A stretch of 64,000 nucleotides of DNA. Source: Kordia periserrulae. GTDB taxonomy: Bacteria > Bacteroidota > Bacteroidia > Flavobacteriales > Flavobacteriaceae. Each line of letters starts with the position of its first letter. Positions within the stretch are counted from its first letter, which is position 1. The notes below the pieces were generated by a model. The model ran no database searches. It worked only from the letters and a program-made list of their open reading frames with translations, and had not been told where the DNA came from. The translations under genes and the position numbers were made by a program. The stretch is taken from positions 18,458 to 82,457 of the forward strand of contig NZ_QBKT01000014.1 in assembly GCF_003054265.1 (NCBI RefSeq). Reading direction: 5' to 3'. This document shows, piece by piece, positions 54,339 to 64,000 of this stretch.

Positions 54339-57300
54339 CTACACTTGTTCGGTATATTCTTTTTCGAAATACGCTGTCATTAATTCGGCAATTTTGTAGA
54401 CATTCGGAACTTCCATCATAGAAAAGTGATTTCCACGTACTTCGTTGATTACTGCCTGACTAAAGTATGTGCGAATGAGATTGTGATTTATTTCGGAATC
54501 AGAAGCTATAATGATAAGTGCAGGAATATCGAGTGGTTGTAGTTCGTAATTGTCTTTTACAGATTCTAGCGTTCGCATCGTGTTGATAGCTTGCAGAATT
54601 TTCATTTTACTATCCTTCGCACTATCGGGAAGAATATTTTTCATGTTGTACGGTATTTTTCTAAGAACTTGGTAAATATCCATGTTCTTAAAGTAATCTG
54701 AATCTACAAAAGATTGCCACACGCCATCTACATCACTGGTTTCTATCGTAGAAAGATTTTCTATATCAAAAAATTCCTGAATCGTCTTTACTTCTACTTC
54801 TGTTGAAAAGCTTCGGTGTTCGGTTTCGCCTCCAAATACTGTATCAATCAATACTAAAGAGGAGATAGATTCATTATTTTTTTGAAGTTGCTTTACCATT
54901 TCCGACAGTATAATTCCTCCAATACTCCAAGCAGCAAAATGATACGGGCCACTTTCTTGAATAGATTTTACTCTCTCAATGTAGGATGTCGCCAACGCTT
55001 CTGCCGTGGTGTTTTTTGGTCCTAAATGATCGCTTATATAGCTGATTCCGTAGCAATTAAATTTCTCTATTTCATTGACAAGATCCATATAACCGCTAAT
55101 AGCGCCGCTACCGTCATGAATGATAAATAAGTTTTTGTCTTCTGTGCCTTCTTTTAAAAGAATTAAATCATCTCTTTGTATGATTTTAGGTCCTTCCATT
55201 TCTTGAATGATAAGTGCTTGACTTTTAATGGTTGGCGCATCAAATATGCCGTTTAGTGGAATTTCTCTACTGAATACTTTTTTGATTTCAGATATAAGAT
55301 CAATAGCAATTAGAGAATGACCTCCAAGCTGGAAAAAGTCGCTATTTCGTTTGATTTCTGTTTGTTCTACAGACAAGATACCTGACCAAATTTCTATCAA
55401 TTTTTCTTCAATTTGACTGATATCTTCTGAATCATTTTTATCTCCTTCTTCTGCCAATGTAATCAACGCTTCTTGGTCAATTTTTCCGTTGGCGGTGAGC
55501 GGAATCCTTTCTACAAATTCTATTTTAGGAATCATGTAGAACGGTAATTTTTCGGCAAGTTGATCGGTTACTTCTTTTTCTTTCAAATCTTCGGAAGCCA
55601 CTACGTACGCCACAATTTGATATTCTGATAACTGATTTTTTATTTTGAGCACTGCACATTCACTGATGTCTGGCAGTTGATTTACGACAGTTTCAATTTC
55701 TTTCGGTTCTATACGATATCCACGAATGTTCACTTGATCATCCTTTCTTCCCATGAAGACAAGTGTTCCATCGCTTTGTTTTTTTCCATAATCGCCCGTT
55801 TTGTATAATACTTTGTTATAATCTGCCGTAGCGAAAGGATTGTCTATAAATTTTTCTTCAGTAAGTGCTTCGTTGTGAATATAGCCACTAGCCACACTCA
55901 ATCCTGATAAGTAGATTTCTCCCATCATTTCTTCGCCCACAGGTTGCATCGCTTCATCGAGTACGTATACGTCTACGTTATCAATAGCTTTACCAATGGT
56001 AGCACCTGATTGCAATGATTTTATTCTTCTTTTATCAATATTATATGCAATAGTTCCTACGGTAGCTTCGGTAGGACCGTATTCGTTCACAAATGTGATA
56101 GGTGCTTTTTGAAGATATTCTTTCATCGTTTCTATATCTGGTTCTTCACCTCCTAAAACAACTAAGCGCAAATCAAACTCTGGAATATTTTCTTGGAAAC
56201 CTGGCGTTTTAGACAACATTTTAAAATGTGAAGGTGTCAGTTTTAAGAACGTTACGGATGCGTTGGTTAGTAACGAAATCACTTCATCTGCATTGAAATG
56301 CTGATCTGGTTGTAGCAAATGCAGCGTTCCGCCAGATAATAAACTTCCCCAAACACTGGTATAACAAAGGTCATACGCAAAGGATGATAGTAAAATGGTT
56401 TCATCAGAAGCATCTACATCGTAGGCTTCTTTGAACCAATGTACATAATTGGACAATGCTCTGTTGGGAACGGCTACACCTTTAGGTTTTCCTGTGGTTC
56501 CAGAAGTATAAATTACATATACTAATTGTTCTGGTTCAACCGTTACCGCTTCTCGTTGTTCGGACTTGTTTGACCATATTGATTCATCCCAAGTAATGAC
56601 ATTTACAGAAAAATCATCTGCAAGGTCTGTAATAAGGTGTTTGGATTGACTATCGTTTAGGATGAATTGTACACGTTCTACGGGAATGTAAGGATCAACA
56701 GGTACATAGGTTGCACCTACCTTCATGATGCCGAGTGTCGCCACTAGCAAACTTTCAGGATTGGTTAAACGCAAACTGATTATATCACCTTTTTTAACGG
56801 CATGTTCTTCAGCTAAAAAGTTAGCAAACTTATTGGCAGCAGCATTTAATTCTTTGTATGATATTTGCTGACCTTTGTAGGTTAAAGCTGTATTTTCTGA
56901 ATATTCATCTACCACTTTTTGGAACATGTTAATTACCGAAGTGTTGTACACGGTAGCCATTTTAGAACCGCTTTGCATGGCTGTCAAACGTTTGTTTTTA
57001 TCCTTTTCTGAGAGTAAATCCATATTTGAAATTTTAGAGTTTTTGTTGTTGATTATTTGTTGAATGGTGTGTTGTAAATAATTTGTAAATGTTTCTATTT
57101 TCTTTTTGCTGAATAGTGTTTTGTTAAAGATGAAACTAAACTTCATGCTTTCTGGATAGGCAAAAACGAATAATTCCAAGTCTACCTTTGCACTGATGTA
57201 GTTTGTTTTTACGGGGTTTATTTCTAAATCGGTAGTAATTCCTGTGTTGCTACCCGTACCTGCTTCATTGAATGTGAAAATGGTATCAAATAGCGGATTT

Positions 57301-60300
57301 CTTCCGGTTTCTCTAGATAGCTTGAGCTCTTCTAGCAATTTATCGTATTGGTACAATTGATGCTGCATGCATGTGATGACATGTTGTTGCATGTATTGCA
57401 AGAATTCTGTAAATGTTCCATCTGCTGGCAGCGTACTTTTTACAGGAAGTATGTTTAAGAATATTCCAACCAATTGTTCCAAGTCAGCATTGAATCTTCC
57501 TGCACTTGGAGTTCCAACCACTATCGTATCTTGCTTACACAGATTGCTTAAAAATGTATGATATATAGTAAACATCAGCGTGAATAGCGTAACGCCTTCG
57601 TCGCTAGCAATTTGTCGAAGTTGTTGAGCCATTTCATCGCTAATTTCAAAATCGACTTTAGCTCCTTCTTTCATGCCATTTGCTGGTCGCTCATAATCGT
57701 AAGGTAAATTGAGCAGTGGAATTTCACCACTGTATTCTTCTAACCAAAATTCACGATCCTTTTCTGAACCTACTCCTGTTTTGTAATTGCTGAGCCATGT
57801 TGCGTAGTCTTTGTATTGAAGCGATAAAGGAAGTGGTGTTCTTTTTTGATAAAACTGCCAAAAGTCTTTTAATAATATTTCCTGTGAATGACCGTCATTC
57901 ACAATATGATGCACATCAATAAGTAGTAACTTTTTTCCAGAATCTACCTGTACAAAACCAATTCGAATTGGATATTCCGTTTCCAAGTCAAAAGGGCGAA
58001 TAAAGCGTTCGTAATTGGAAGCAATATTTTCTTCTTTCCAATTGAGAATTTCTATTTCAAAATCGTCCACAGTCCTAATTTTCTGCATCACTTGTTTTTC
58101 TACGATATGAAATGTAGTTCGCAAGCTTTCATGTCGCGCAACAATCTTCTTAAATACCGACATCAAAAATTCAGTATCAGTAGTTCCTGAAACCTCATAT
58201 ATCTGCGGCATGTTGTAGTTGGTCGCTGTTTTGTCTAACTGATATAAAAAGAACATTCTGCGTTGTGCAGGCGAGACCGGATAGTATTCACGTGCTGCCG
58301 CTTTTGGTATAATCAGTGGCAGCGACGTTTCGCTTTTGCCCAGTATTTGTACTAAAGACGCTACGGTTGGATTGTCAAACACTTCATCAATAGAAAGATG
58401 AACACTGAGTTCTTTTTCAATGGTATTTACCAACATCATTGCTTTGAGCGATTGTCCTCCTAGTTCAAAAAAGTTGCTTTCTGGATGAATGGTTTCCGCA
58501 TCAATTTCTAATACTTTTGCAAAAATTTGTATAAGTTGCTTTTCGCTGTCGCTAATAGGTCCTACCTGTGTTTGACTTTCTGGTTTTGGTAATTTTTTAT
58601 AGTCTATTTTACCGTTTGATGTTAACGGAATTTGTAGTATCAATCTATAATTTGACGGAATCATATACGCAGGTAGCACTTGTGTCAATTGTTCCGTAAC
58701 TTCTGCTATTAAAGCCGCCAGATTTGCGTCGTCTGTTTTAGATGACACCATATACGCGTTCAATGTTTGCGATGCTTCATCTAAAGTGACAACGGCATCT
58801 TCAACAGCGGGTACTAATCGTATGTTTTGTGCAATTTCTTGTAATTCTACACGATAGCCTCTAATTTTTACTTGGGCATCTCTTCTTCCTAAAAATAGTA
58901 TGTTTCCATCAGGCATCCAACGTGCTAAATCGCCCGTTTTGTAGAGCTTTCCATAAATTCCAGTATCAAACGGATTTGCGATAAAATTTGATGCTGTTAG
59001 TTCGTTTCTTTTCAGGTAACCGCGAGCTACTTGAATTCCCGAAACACATAATTCTCCAATACAACCAATTGGACATATTTCTCCTTTACTATCAAGAATG
59101 TATGCTTTGGTTCCTTGTAATGGTTGTCCAATCGTAATTCCCCATTCTTGTACAGGAGTTGCACTGTACGTACTGCACACTGTATTTTCTGTAGGTCCGT
59201 ACGCATTAATGATTTGCACGCCATTTTCAATGAAAGATGTTGCCAAATCTGCCGTTAATGGCTCACCTGCTGAAACAACTACTCTGAGCGCGTGCGTTTT
59301 TTCTTTTAAGAATGATAAATACGAAGGTGGAAGCGTTACACAGTTTATTTGATGCTTGTCTAATAGTTGATGAATTTTTTCTACCGATTTAATTTCCGCC
59401 TCAGCTGCCATGACCAACGTTGCTCCTGATAAAAGCGTGCTAAATACTTCCCAAGCAAAGGCATCAAAAGAGAACGAAGCAAATTGCAATACACGGTCTT
59501 TAGACTGCATTCCTGCAAGCTTTGCATGATTGACAGACATGTTGAACAATCCTTTGTGCTCGCCCATGACTCCTTTGGGTTTTCCTGTAGAACCCGATGT
59601 AAATATTACATAGCAGAGTTGCTGTGGACGAATGACAGGAAGTGATTTTTTTTCTGAAAGGCTTTGCTTTTGTGTTGCTGTCAAACAATTTTCAATGGTT
59701 AAGATATTGGCCGTTGTAGCGTGTATTTCTTTGGAATGTTTTGATACGATGATATGTTTAGCTTCTGTATCATCCAACATAAATTGTATTCTATTTTCTG
59801 GCAATGCCATATCAATAGGCACATACGCACCACCCGCTTTTAAGATTCCCAATACCGCCACCAAAAGATTGACAGATCGTGGCATGTATACCGCGATGAA
59901 TTCTTCTTCAGCAATGCCTTTTTCTACTAAAGTTAAGGCTAGTGCATCCGATTTTTCGTCCAGTTCTCGATACGAACATTCATCAGAACCAAATATAACA
60001 GCCGTGTGTGCTGGTTGCAAGCTTACCTGTTCTTTAAAAGCTGTTAAGAACGTTTTTTCAGGTATCGATGCAGTACTTTCTGGGTTGAAATCGTGCAGTA
60101 TTTGATGCTTTTCCGTTTCAGAAATGATACGTAATTCATCGATGCGTATGTGTTTATTTTTTACAACTTCATCAATGATTCTTTGAATGTATGTTCCAAA
60201 TCGTTGAATGGTAGCTTCTGAGAATAATTCAATATCGTATTCAAATCCGATATTGATTCCATTTGAAAATTCTGAAGCAATTAGCGTGATGTCAAATTTG

Positions 60301-61598
60301 GCATCGTTTCTTTTGTTGTCGTAGCCTTCAAAATCTAGTCCTTCAAATTTTACTTCTGTTCCGCCAAAACTGTCATACGTAAACGATACATCAAACAGTG
60401 GATTTCTTCCTTCACTGCGTTTAATTTTTAAATCTTCTACCAACTGATCATACGGATATGCTTGATGGTCAAAACAACGCAGTGTTCGCTGAGAGACGTT
60501 TTTGAGCAATGCTATAAACGGTAATTCGCCAGCAACTTCGTTTTTCACTGGCAAGGTGTTTACAAACATTCCTATCATGTCTTCCAACTCCATATGTTCT
60601 CTACCGCGCACTGGCACTCCGATAACCACATTGCTTTGATCGGATAGTTTTGAAAGCAATACGTTGAAAACCGTCAACAGTGTCATGAACAAACTTGTAT
60701 TGGCTTCTTTGGCGATTTTATTCATCGCGATGGTTTGCGCTTCGTTAATCACAAATCCGTACGACGCTCCGTGTCCTTTTTTGCGCTTCGGACGTTTAAA
60801 ATCGAGCGGAAGTTCTGGAGTTTCTATTTGGTTAAAAATTTTCAACCAGAAATCGCGATCGTTCTCAAGTGCATTTTCTTTATCTTTTTGAGCCAACCAT
60901 TCTGCGTAATCTTTAAATTGATATTTTAAATCGGGAAGTGATCCGCCTTCATATAAAATTTTAAAATCGCGCACTAAAATTCCGTTAGAAATTCCGTCAC
61001 CAATGATATGATGCATGTCAAAAATCATGATATGCTCTTCTTCCTGTAACGCTATGATGCTGATTCTGATTAACGAATCTTTTTCAAGATTGAAAGGAGT
61101 AATGGTTTTTTTGATAATCGCTTCCACATCTTCTTCACTATCAGCCTGATGTTGTGCAATCGTAAAGTCGAAAGTATCTCGAATTTTCCATACAGGTTCG
61201 CCATCTTTCAAGAAAAAATTACTGCGCAATATTTCGTGTTGCCTCAATAAAGTATCAACAACTTGATATATTTTTTGAATATCCAATGCTCCTTTAATCT
61301 TGTAGATTTGCGGCATGTTGTATGTTGTTGTGTCCTTATTTAGCTGATACACAAAAAATAGACGTCTTTGTGCAGGCGTTGCAGGATACGTTTCTTTTGA
61401 TGCGGCTTTCGGAATTGCTTCAGTTTTGTGCGTATGTTCTGCCAGATTCAGATAGGTTAACAATTCTTGCTTTTGCGCTTTGATTTTGCTGACCAAATCT
61501 TGTGTTAAATTATCTTTAGGATCATACACTTCTAACTGATCGCCTTTTACGACCAGTGAAATTTGTAATTCTTTAAGTTCGCTTAGTAATTTTTCCAT
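54339..61598 (-). CDS. Terminal NRPS: docking-C-A(Phe)-PCP-C-A(Asn)-PCP-TE
   Basis: This protein has 2419 residues. Order: TubC-type docking domain (1-50, LLSELKELQISLVVKGDQLE), C (about 70-500, HHIIGDG), A (about 515-1000), PCP (FFELGGQSLKA), C (about 1095-1510, HHIVNDG), A (about 1530-2015), PCP (FFQLGGHSLIA) and thioesterase (about 2140-2410, FAAWSIGG nucleophile elbow). My eye-read codes are D-A-W-T-V-A-A-V-C-K (Phe) for the first A domain and D-L-T-K-V-G-E-V-G-K (Asn, less likely Asp) for the second. All core catalytic residues seen are intact. The TE releases the chain, linear or cyclic. No epimerisation domain is present, so both residues should be L unless the C domains are dual-function. 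Confidence 0.92.
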   Translation of the reverse strand: MEKLLSELKELQISLVVKGDQLEVYDPKDNLTQDLVSKIKAQKQELLTYLNLAEHTHKTEAIPKAASKETYPATPAQRRLFFVYQLNKDTTTYNMPQIYKIKGALDIQKIYQVVDTLLRQHEILRSNFFLKDGEPVWKIRDTFDFTIAQHQADSEEDVEAIIKKTITPFNLEKDSLIRISIIALQEEEHIMIFDMHHIIGDGISNGILVRDFKILYEGGSLPDLKYQFKDYAEWLAQKDKENALENDRDFWLKIFNQIETPELPLDFKRPKRKKGHGASYGFVINEAQTIAMNKIAKEANTSLFMTLLTVFNVLLSKLSDQSNVVIGVPVRGREHMELEDMIGMFVNTLPVKNEVAGELPFIALLKNVSQRTLRCFDHQAYPYDQLVEDLKIKRSEGRNPLFDVSFTYDSFGGTEVKFEGLDFEGYDNKRNDAKFDITLIASEFSNGINIGFEYDIELFSEATIQRFGTYIQRIIDEVVKNKHIRIDELRIISETEKHQILHDFNPESTASIPEKTFLTAFKEQVSLQPAHTAVIFGSDECSYRELDEKSDALALTLVEKGIAEEEFIAVYMPRSVNLLVAVLGILKAGGAYVPIDMALPENRIQFMLDDTEAKHIIVSKHSKEIHATTANILTIENCLTATQKQSLSEKKSLPVIRPQQLCYVIFTSGSTGKPKGVMGEHKGLFNMSVNHAKLAGMQSKDRVLQFASFSFDAFAWEVFSTLLSGATLVMAAEAEIKSVEKIHQLLDKHQINCVTLPPSYLSFLKEKTHALRVVVSAGEPLTADLATSFIENGVQIINAYGPTENTVCSTYSATPVQEWGITIGQPLQGTKAYILDSKGEICPIGCIGELCVSGIQVARGYLKRNELTASNFIANPFDTGIYGKLYKTGDLARWMPDGNILFLGRRDAQVKIRGYRVELQEIAQNIRLVPAVEDAVVTLDEASQTLNAYMVSSKTDDANLAALIAEVTEQLTQVLPAYMIPSNYRLILQIPLTSNGKIDYKKLPKPESQTQVGPISDSEKQLIQIFAKVLEIDAETIHPESNFFELGGQSLKAMMLVNTIEKELSVHLSIDEVFDNPTVASLVQILGKSETSLPLIIPKAAAREYYPVSPAQRRMFFLYQLDKTATNYNMPQIYEVSGTTDTEFLMSVFKKIVARHESLRTTFHIVEKQVMQKIRTVDDFEIEILNWKEENIASNYERFIRPFDLETEYPIRIGFVQVDSGKKLLLIDVHHIVNDGHSQEILLKDFWQFYQKRTPLPLSLQYKDYATWLSNYKTGVGSEKDREFWLEEYSGEIPLLNLPYDYERPANGMKEGAKVDFEISDEMAQQLRQIASDEGVTLFTLMFTIYHTFLSNLCKQDTIVVGTPSAGRFNADLEQLVGIFLNILPVKSTLPADGTFTEFLQYMQQHVITCMQHQLYQYDKLLEELKLSRETGRNPLFDTIFTFNEAGTGSNTGITTDLEINPVKTNYISAKVDLELFVFAYPESMKFSFIFNKTLFSKKKIETFTNYLQHTIQQIINNKNSKISNMDLLSEKDKNKRLTAMQSGSKMATVYNTSVINMFQKVVDEYSENTALTYKGQQISYKELNAAANKFANFLAEEHAVKKGDIISLRLTNPESLLVATLGIMKVGATYVPVDPYIPVERVQFILNDSQSKHLITDLADDFSVNVITWDESIWSNKSEQREAVTVEPEQLVYVIYTSGTTGKPKGVAVPNRALSNYVHWFKEAYDVDASDETILLSSFAYDLCYTSVWGSLLSGGTLHLLQPDQHFNADEVISLLTNASVTFLKLTPSHFKMLSKTPGFQENIPEFDLRLVVLGGEEPDIETMKEYLQKAPITFVNEYGPTEATVGTIAYNIDKRRIKSLQSGATIGKAIDNVDVYVLDEAMQPVGEEMMGEIYLSGLSVASGYIHNEALTEEKFIDNPFATADYNKVLYKTGDYGKKQSDGTLVFMGRKDDQVNIRGYRIEPKEIETVVNQLPDISECAVLKIKNQLSEYQIVAYVVASEDLKEKEVTDQLAEKLPFYMIPKIEFVERIPLTANGKIDQEALITLAEEGDKNDSEDISQIEEKLIEIWSGILSVEQTEIKRNSDFFQLGGHSLIAIDLISEIKKVFSREIPLNGIFDAPTIKSQALIIQEMEGPKIIQRDDLILLKEGTEDKNLFIIHDGSGAISGYMDLVNEIEKFNCYGISYISDHLGPKNTTAEALATSYIERVKSIQESGPYHFAAWSIGGIILSEMVKQLQKNNESISSLVLIDTVFGGETEHRSFSTEVEVKTIQEFFDIENLSTIETSDVDGVWQSFVDSDYFKNMDIYQVLRKIPYNMKNILPDSAKDSKMKILQAINTMRTLESVKDNYELQPLDIPALIIIASDSEINHNLIRTYFSQAVINEVRGNHFSMMEVPNVYKIAELMTAYFEKEYTEQV

Positions 61599-61636
61599 TT
61601 TTGTTATTGATTAAAAAAGGAATTCTTTTTTTAGGT

Positions 61637-64000
61637 TTAAATTGTCATTTTGGCTTCGCCTTGTGTACCTTCTTCTGGTGTTGAAGAAACTTCTGCTACT
61701 AGAATGACTTTTGCCAATTCTCGTATTACTGGAACTTCGAAGAATGTTTCGAGCTTTATTTTTACATCGAATTCTTGTTTGATTTTGTTTTGAAGCGTAA
61801 TTACTTTGATAGAATCACCTCCAAGCATAAAGAAGTTTTCCGTAACACCTATTACATCTTCATCAATTTTGAGCAGTTCTGACCAAAAAGAAATTAATGT
61901 TTCTTCAATCTTGTTAGATGGCGGCTCGTAGCTGTTCACTTCTTCGAACTCCATTTCCTTTAGCGCTTGTTTATCCACCTTATTATTGGCTGTCAGTGGA
62001 AATGCTTCTAAAGAAACATAATGTCTTGGAATCATGTAATCTGGTAAGCTCAATCTCAAATGATTAACGAGTTCTTCCGTGCTAATTGTTTCCGAAGTGG
62101 ATGCTTTTACAAAAGCGATTAATCGTTCTATATCATTGATAATAACTACTAGTACCACAGCTTCGATAATGTTTGGATGCTTTTCAAGTTGGCGATTGAT
62201 TTCTCCAAGTTCTATACGATAACCGCGTAGTTTTATCTGACTGTCTTCTCTACCTAGGTATTCTATGTTTCCATTTGCATCCCAACGGGCTACATCGCCC
62301 GTGCGGTAGAGTTTTCCTGCTCCATACGGATTGTTGGTGTATTTTTCATTGGTTAATGCCTCGTTGTGCAAGTAGCCTTTGCTTACTTGTACTCCGCCAA
62401 TACATAATTCACCTTTGACGCCTGGTGCTACCAAATCGCCCCATCGGTCTAAGACTAGTACTTGACTTGAGCGTAAACTCGTTCCTAAAGCTAAACGATC
62501 TGATATTTCACTACCTGGCTCATATAACTTGCTTGTTACAAAGATGGTTCCTTCCGTTGGTCCGTAGAAGACATAAATCTTTGCCTGTGGGAATAACGAT
62601 TGCATCTGGTGTAACAGTGCATTTGGAACTACATCACCTCCAACATACAACTCCGTCATCTTTGCGTATGCTTCTTTTGTGTTGGTTTGTGCTATATGAT
62701 CCAATACAGCACGCATCAATGCTGGTACGGCGTGAAAACTAGTACTTTCTTGTAAAGCACTTTCTAACGTTTCCATATCGCGTACTTCTTCGTTTCTTAA
62801 AAGGATACTTGTTCCACCTTTGAGTAGTGGACTCAACAGTTCAAAGAAGAAGATGTCAAATCCGTGAGAGGATAAGACTGGTTGTACGCGATTCGCACCA
62901 AATTCGTCCTCAATGCCTTTTAGATACCCTAGTAAGTTGCCATGACTTACACATACACCTTTTGGTTTTCCGGTACTTCCTGAGGTGTAGATGATATACA
63001 AGGTAGCATCTAGTGGAATAGTTTCTTTAGCTGTTTGTACTTCTTCTACCTCTGACGATGCTTCTATTACTGCTGACAAACGTGCTACTTGCGTATTTTC
63101 TATGTTGATAGCTGTATCACTTTCTACGATGAGTAAACGACTGTTACTGTCTTTTGCAATGTAAGCAAGACGCTCTTCTGGGTGAATTTTATCTACAGGA
63201 ACATACACACAACCCAATCGCGCTAGTGCTAAAAATAGTACGACCATTTCCATACTGCGGTCACTGTATAACACTACAGTATCGCCTTGTTTTAATCCGT
63301 AATGTGAAGATAAATAGGCACTTACTTTTCCCGATTGATTCCACAATGCTGTATAGCTCATGCTTTGTCCGTCAACATCGCGCAACGCTTCTTTGTCTTT
63401 GTAGCGATTAAAAATTGCTTCTAGGTATAGTTCTAGACTTGTGTCTGCTTCTAGAGAAAACTCATTCTTTGGAAGTAAAACGTTTTGATTTTCTTCCGTC
63501 ATATGTTTCAGCTCTCCTACTTTCTTAGCACCATTACTGATACTTTGTAGTACATTTTGTAGATGACGTATAATCATATCTATGTACTCTCTTGGAAATG
63601 CCTCTTTGTTGTAGTCTAACTTAAAGTGTAGCCTATCTCCTGTATGAGAAACTGCAATAGTCAATGCATAGTTGGTATATTCTTTAGTTTGAAAATTCTC
63701 AGCTTGTAATGAAGATTGATTGAATGTATCTTTATCCATCGGATGATTCTCAAAAACAATCAAACTGTCAAAGAGTGCTTCACTTACGCCCATTGCCTCT
63801 TGTATCATACTCAGCGATACATGACTGTATTGTTCTCTTCCTTTGGAATGTCCTGCTTGTAAGGCTGACAACCAATCGCCTAAATCGCTATCACGAGCTA
63901 CTCCGATACTTACAGGCAAGGTGTTGATGTACAAGCCTACTTCCTGCTCTACCGATCCTACTGACCAATCTCTTCCTGAAACTGTTGCGCCAAAGACAAC
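61637..64000 (-). CDS. NRPS, C-A-PCP visible (N-terminus off window)
   Basis: The frame is open to the window edge: 787 residues, beginning VVFGATVSGRDWSVGSVEQE, the second half of a condensation domain. A TTG-initiated start at 63934 would cut this domain and is rejected. After C (to about 130) come A (about 150-640, YTSGSTGKPKGV, LTANNKVD with the A10 Lys) and PCP (about 685-755, FFMLGGDSIKV). Eye-read code D-I-F-H-Y-G-F-I-F-K matches no code I know, so the residue is unassigned. The GGDSI-type carrier ends the protein with a Glu/Thr-rich tail that may dock to the next NRPS. It lies 38 bp upstream of the terminal NRPS gene. Confidence 0.9.
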   Translation of the reverse strand, partial: VVFGATVSGRDWSVGSVEQEVGLYINTLPVSIGVARDSDLGDWLSALQAGHSKGREQYSHVSLSMIQEAMGVSEALFDSLIVFENHPMDKDTFNQSSLQAENFQTKEYTNYALTIAVSHTGDRLHFKLDYNKEAFPREYIDMIIRHLQNVLQSISNGAKKVGELKHMTEENQNVLLPKNEFSLEADTSLELYLEAIFNRYKDKEALRDVDGQSMSYTALWNQSGKVSAYLSSHYGLKQGDTVVLYSDRSMEMVVLFLALARLGCVYVPVDKIHPEERLAYIAKDSNSRLLIVESDTAINIENTQVARLSAVIEASSEVEEVQTAKETIPLDATLYIIYTSGSTGKPKGVCVSHGNLLGYLKGIEDEFGANRVQPVLSSHGFDIFFFELLSPLLKGGTSILLRNEEVRDMETLESALQESTSFHAVPALMRAVLDHIAQTNTKEAYAKMTELYVGGDVVPNALLHQMQSLFPQAKIYVFYGPTEGTIFVTSKLYEPGSEISDRLALGTSLRSSQVLVLDRWGDLVAPGVKGELCIGGVQVSKGYLHNEALTNEKYTNNPYGAGKLYRTGDVARWDANGNIEYLGREDSQIKLRGYRIELGEINRQLEKHPNIIEAVVLVVIINDIERLIAFVKASTSETISTEELVNHLRLSLPDYMIPRHYVSLEAFPLTANNKVDKQALKEMEFEEVNSYEPPSNKIEETLISFWSELLKIDEDVIGVTENFFMLGGDSIKVITLQNKIKQEFDVKIKLETFFEVPVIRELAKVILVAEVSSTPEEGTQGEAKMTI

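Noticed and set aside
59632..60105. 157-codon plus-strand frame inside the terminal NRPS gene, and similar ones at 45.0, 49.2 and 62.4 kb.
   Set aside because: All are antisense to intact NRPS or transporter domains with conserved motifs.
63934..63936. TTG at 63934 as the start of the right-most NRPS.
   Set aside because: The frame continues to the window edge with typical condensation-domain sequence (VVFGATVSGRD), so the gene is truncated by the window, not started there.
1..64000. tRNA or rRNA genes.
   Set aside because: I scanned the intergenic stretches and saw no convincing cloverleaf or rRNA segment. A covariance search could still find a tRNA I missed.

Overview
The window looks like a chromosomal segment of a marine-type Flavobacteriaceae (Bacteroidota). 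Evidence: AT-rich DNA, type IX secretion (T9SS) C-terminal sorting domains on several secreted proteins, a TAnnTTTG-type -7 promoter element, poor Shine-Dalgarno signals, SPI/SPII signal peptides and typical families (fasciclin, DUF4846, DUF5777, YceI). A Kordia-like genus is plausible from the large NRPS content, but that is a guess.

Layout. 1-8.3 kb: an ECF sigma / anti-sigma pair (anti-sigma cut by the window edge), a divergent fasciclin gene, small envelope proteins, a large T9SS metalloprotease with a P-domain, and a putative abortive-infection membrane protein. 8.3-11.2 kb: uvrA. 11.6-11.8 kb: a tandem array of five different hairpins built on a shared core. 12-20.3 kb: a run of one-gene cassettes, all on the plus strand, separated by structured junctions. 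Each intact cassette begins with GTTxxxxxx and ends with the reverse complement xxxxxxAAC. Junctions in front of genes are AAC-N115-125-GTT; those in front of a repeated gene-less element (RepA here) are AAC-N10-GTT. This is the architecture of integron attC sites and gene cassettes, although no integrase lies in the window. Cargo includes a cyclase-fold-like protein, a PF03773-type permease, a shikimate-dehydrogenase paralogue, a small T9SS protein and several unknowns. A two-gene cassette with an AzgA-type purine permease lies apart at 29.4-31.6 kb.

20.4-41.3 kb: ordinary chromosomal genes. They include a lipoprotein esterase, an AlkD-like plus SPL-like radical-SAM pair, a vanadium haloperoxidase, a RelE/ParE-type toxin-antitoxin pair, a SulP transporter, a YceI/DUF5777 operon, a membrane LytTR regulator, a LOG-family protein, a T9SS nuclease/phosphatase and an M1-like protein without zinc ligands.

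41.7-64.0 kb (minus strand, running off the right edge): one long NRPS operon. In transcription order it holds a C-A-T NRPS (N-terminus outside the window); a C-A-T-C-A-T-TE NRPS; a CmlA-like diiron beta-hydroxylase; a GT1 glycosyltransferase; a fusion of an S12 (ClbP-like) peptidase with a cyclic-peptide-type ABC exporter; and finally an initiation NRPS, FAAL-ACP-C-A(Asn)-T-E. A fatty-acyl-D-Asn starter together with an S12 peptidase/exporter is the signature of the prodrug strategy known from colibactin, xenocoumacin, zwittermicin and paenilamicin. The inferred product is made as an N-acyl-D-Asn prodrug, trimmed at the membrane and exported. Visible downstream residues are an unassigned X, then Phe (possibly beta-hydroxylated), then Asn, released by the TE, with possible glycosylation. 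This cluster and the cassette array are the two most interesting systems in the window.
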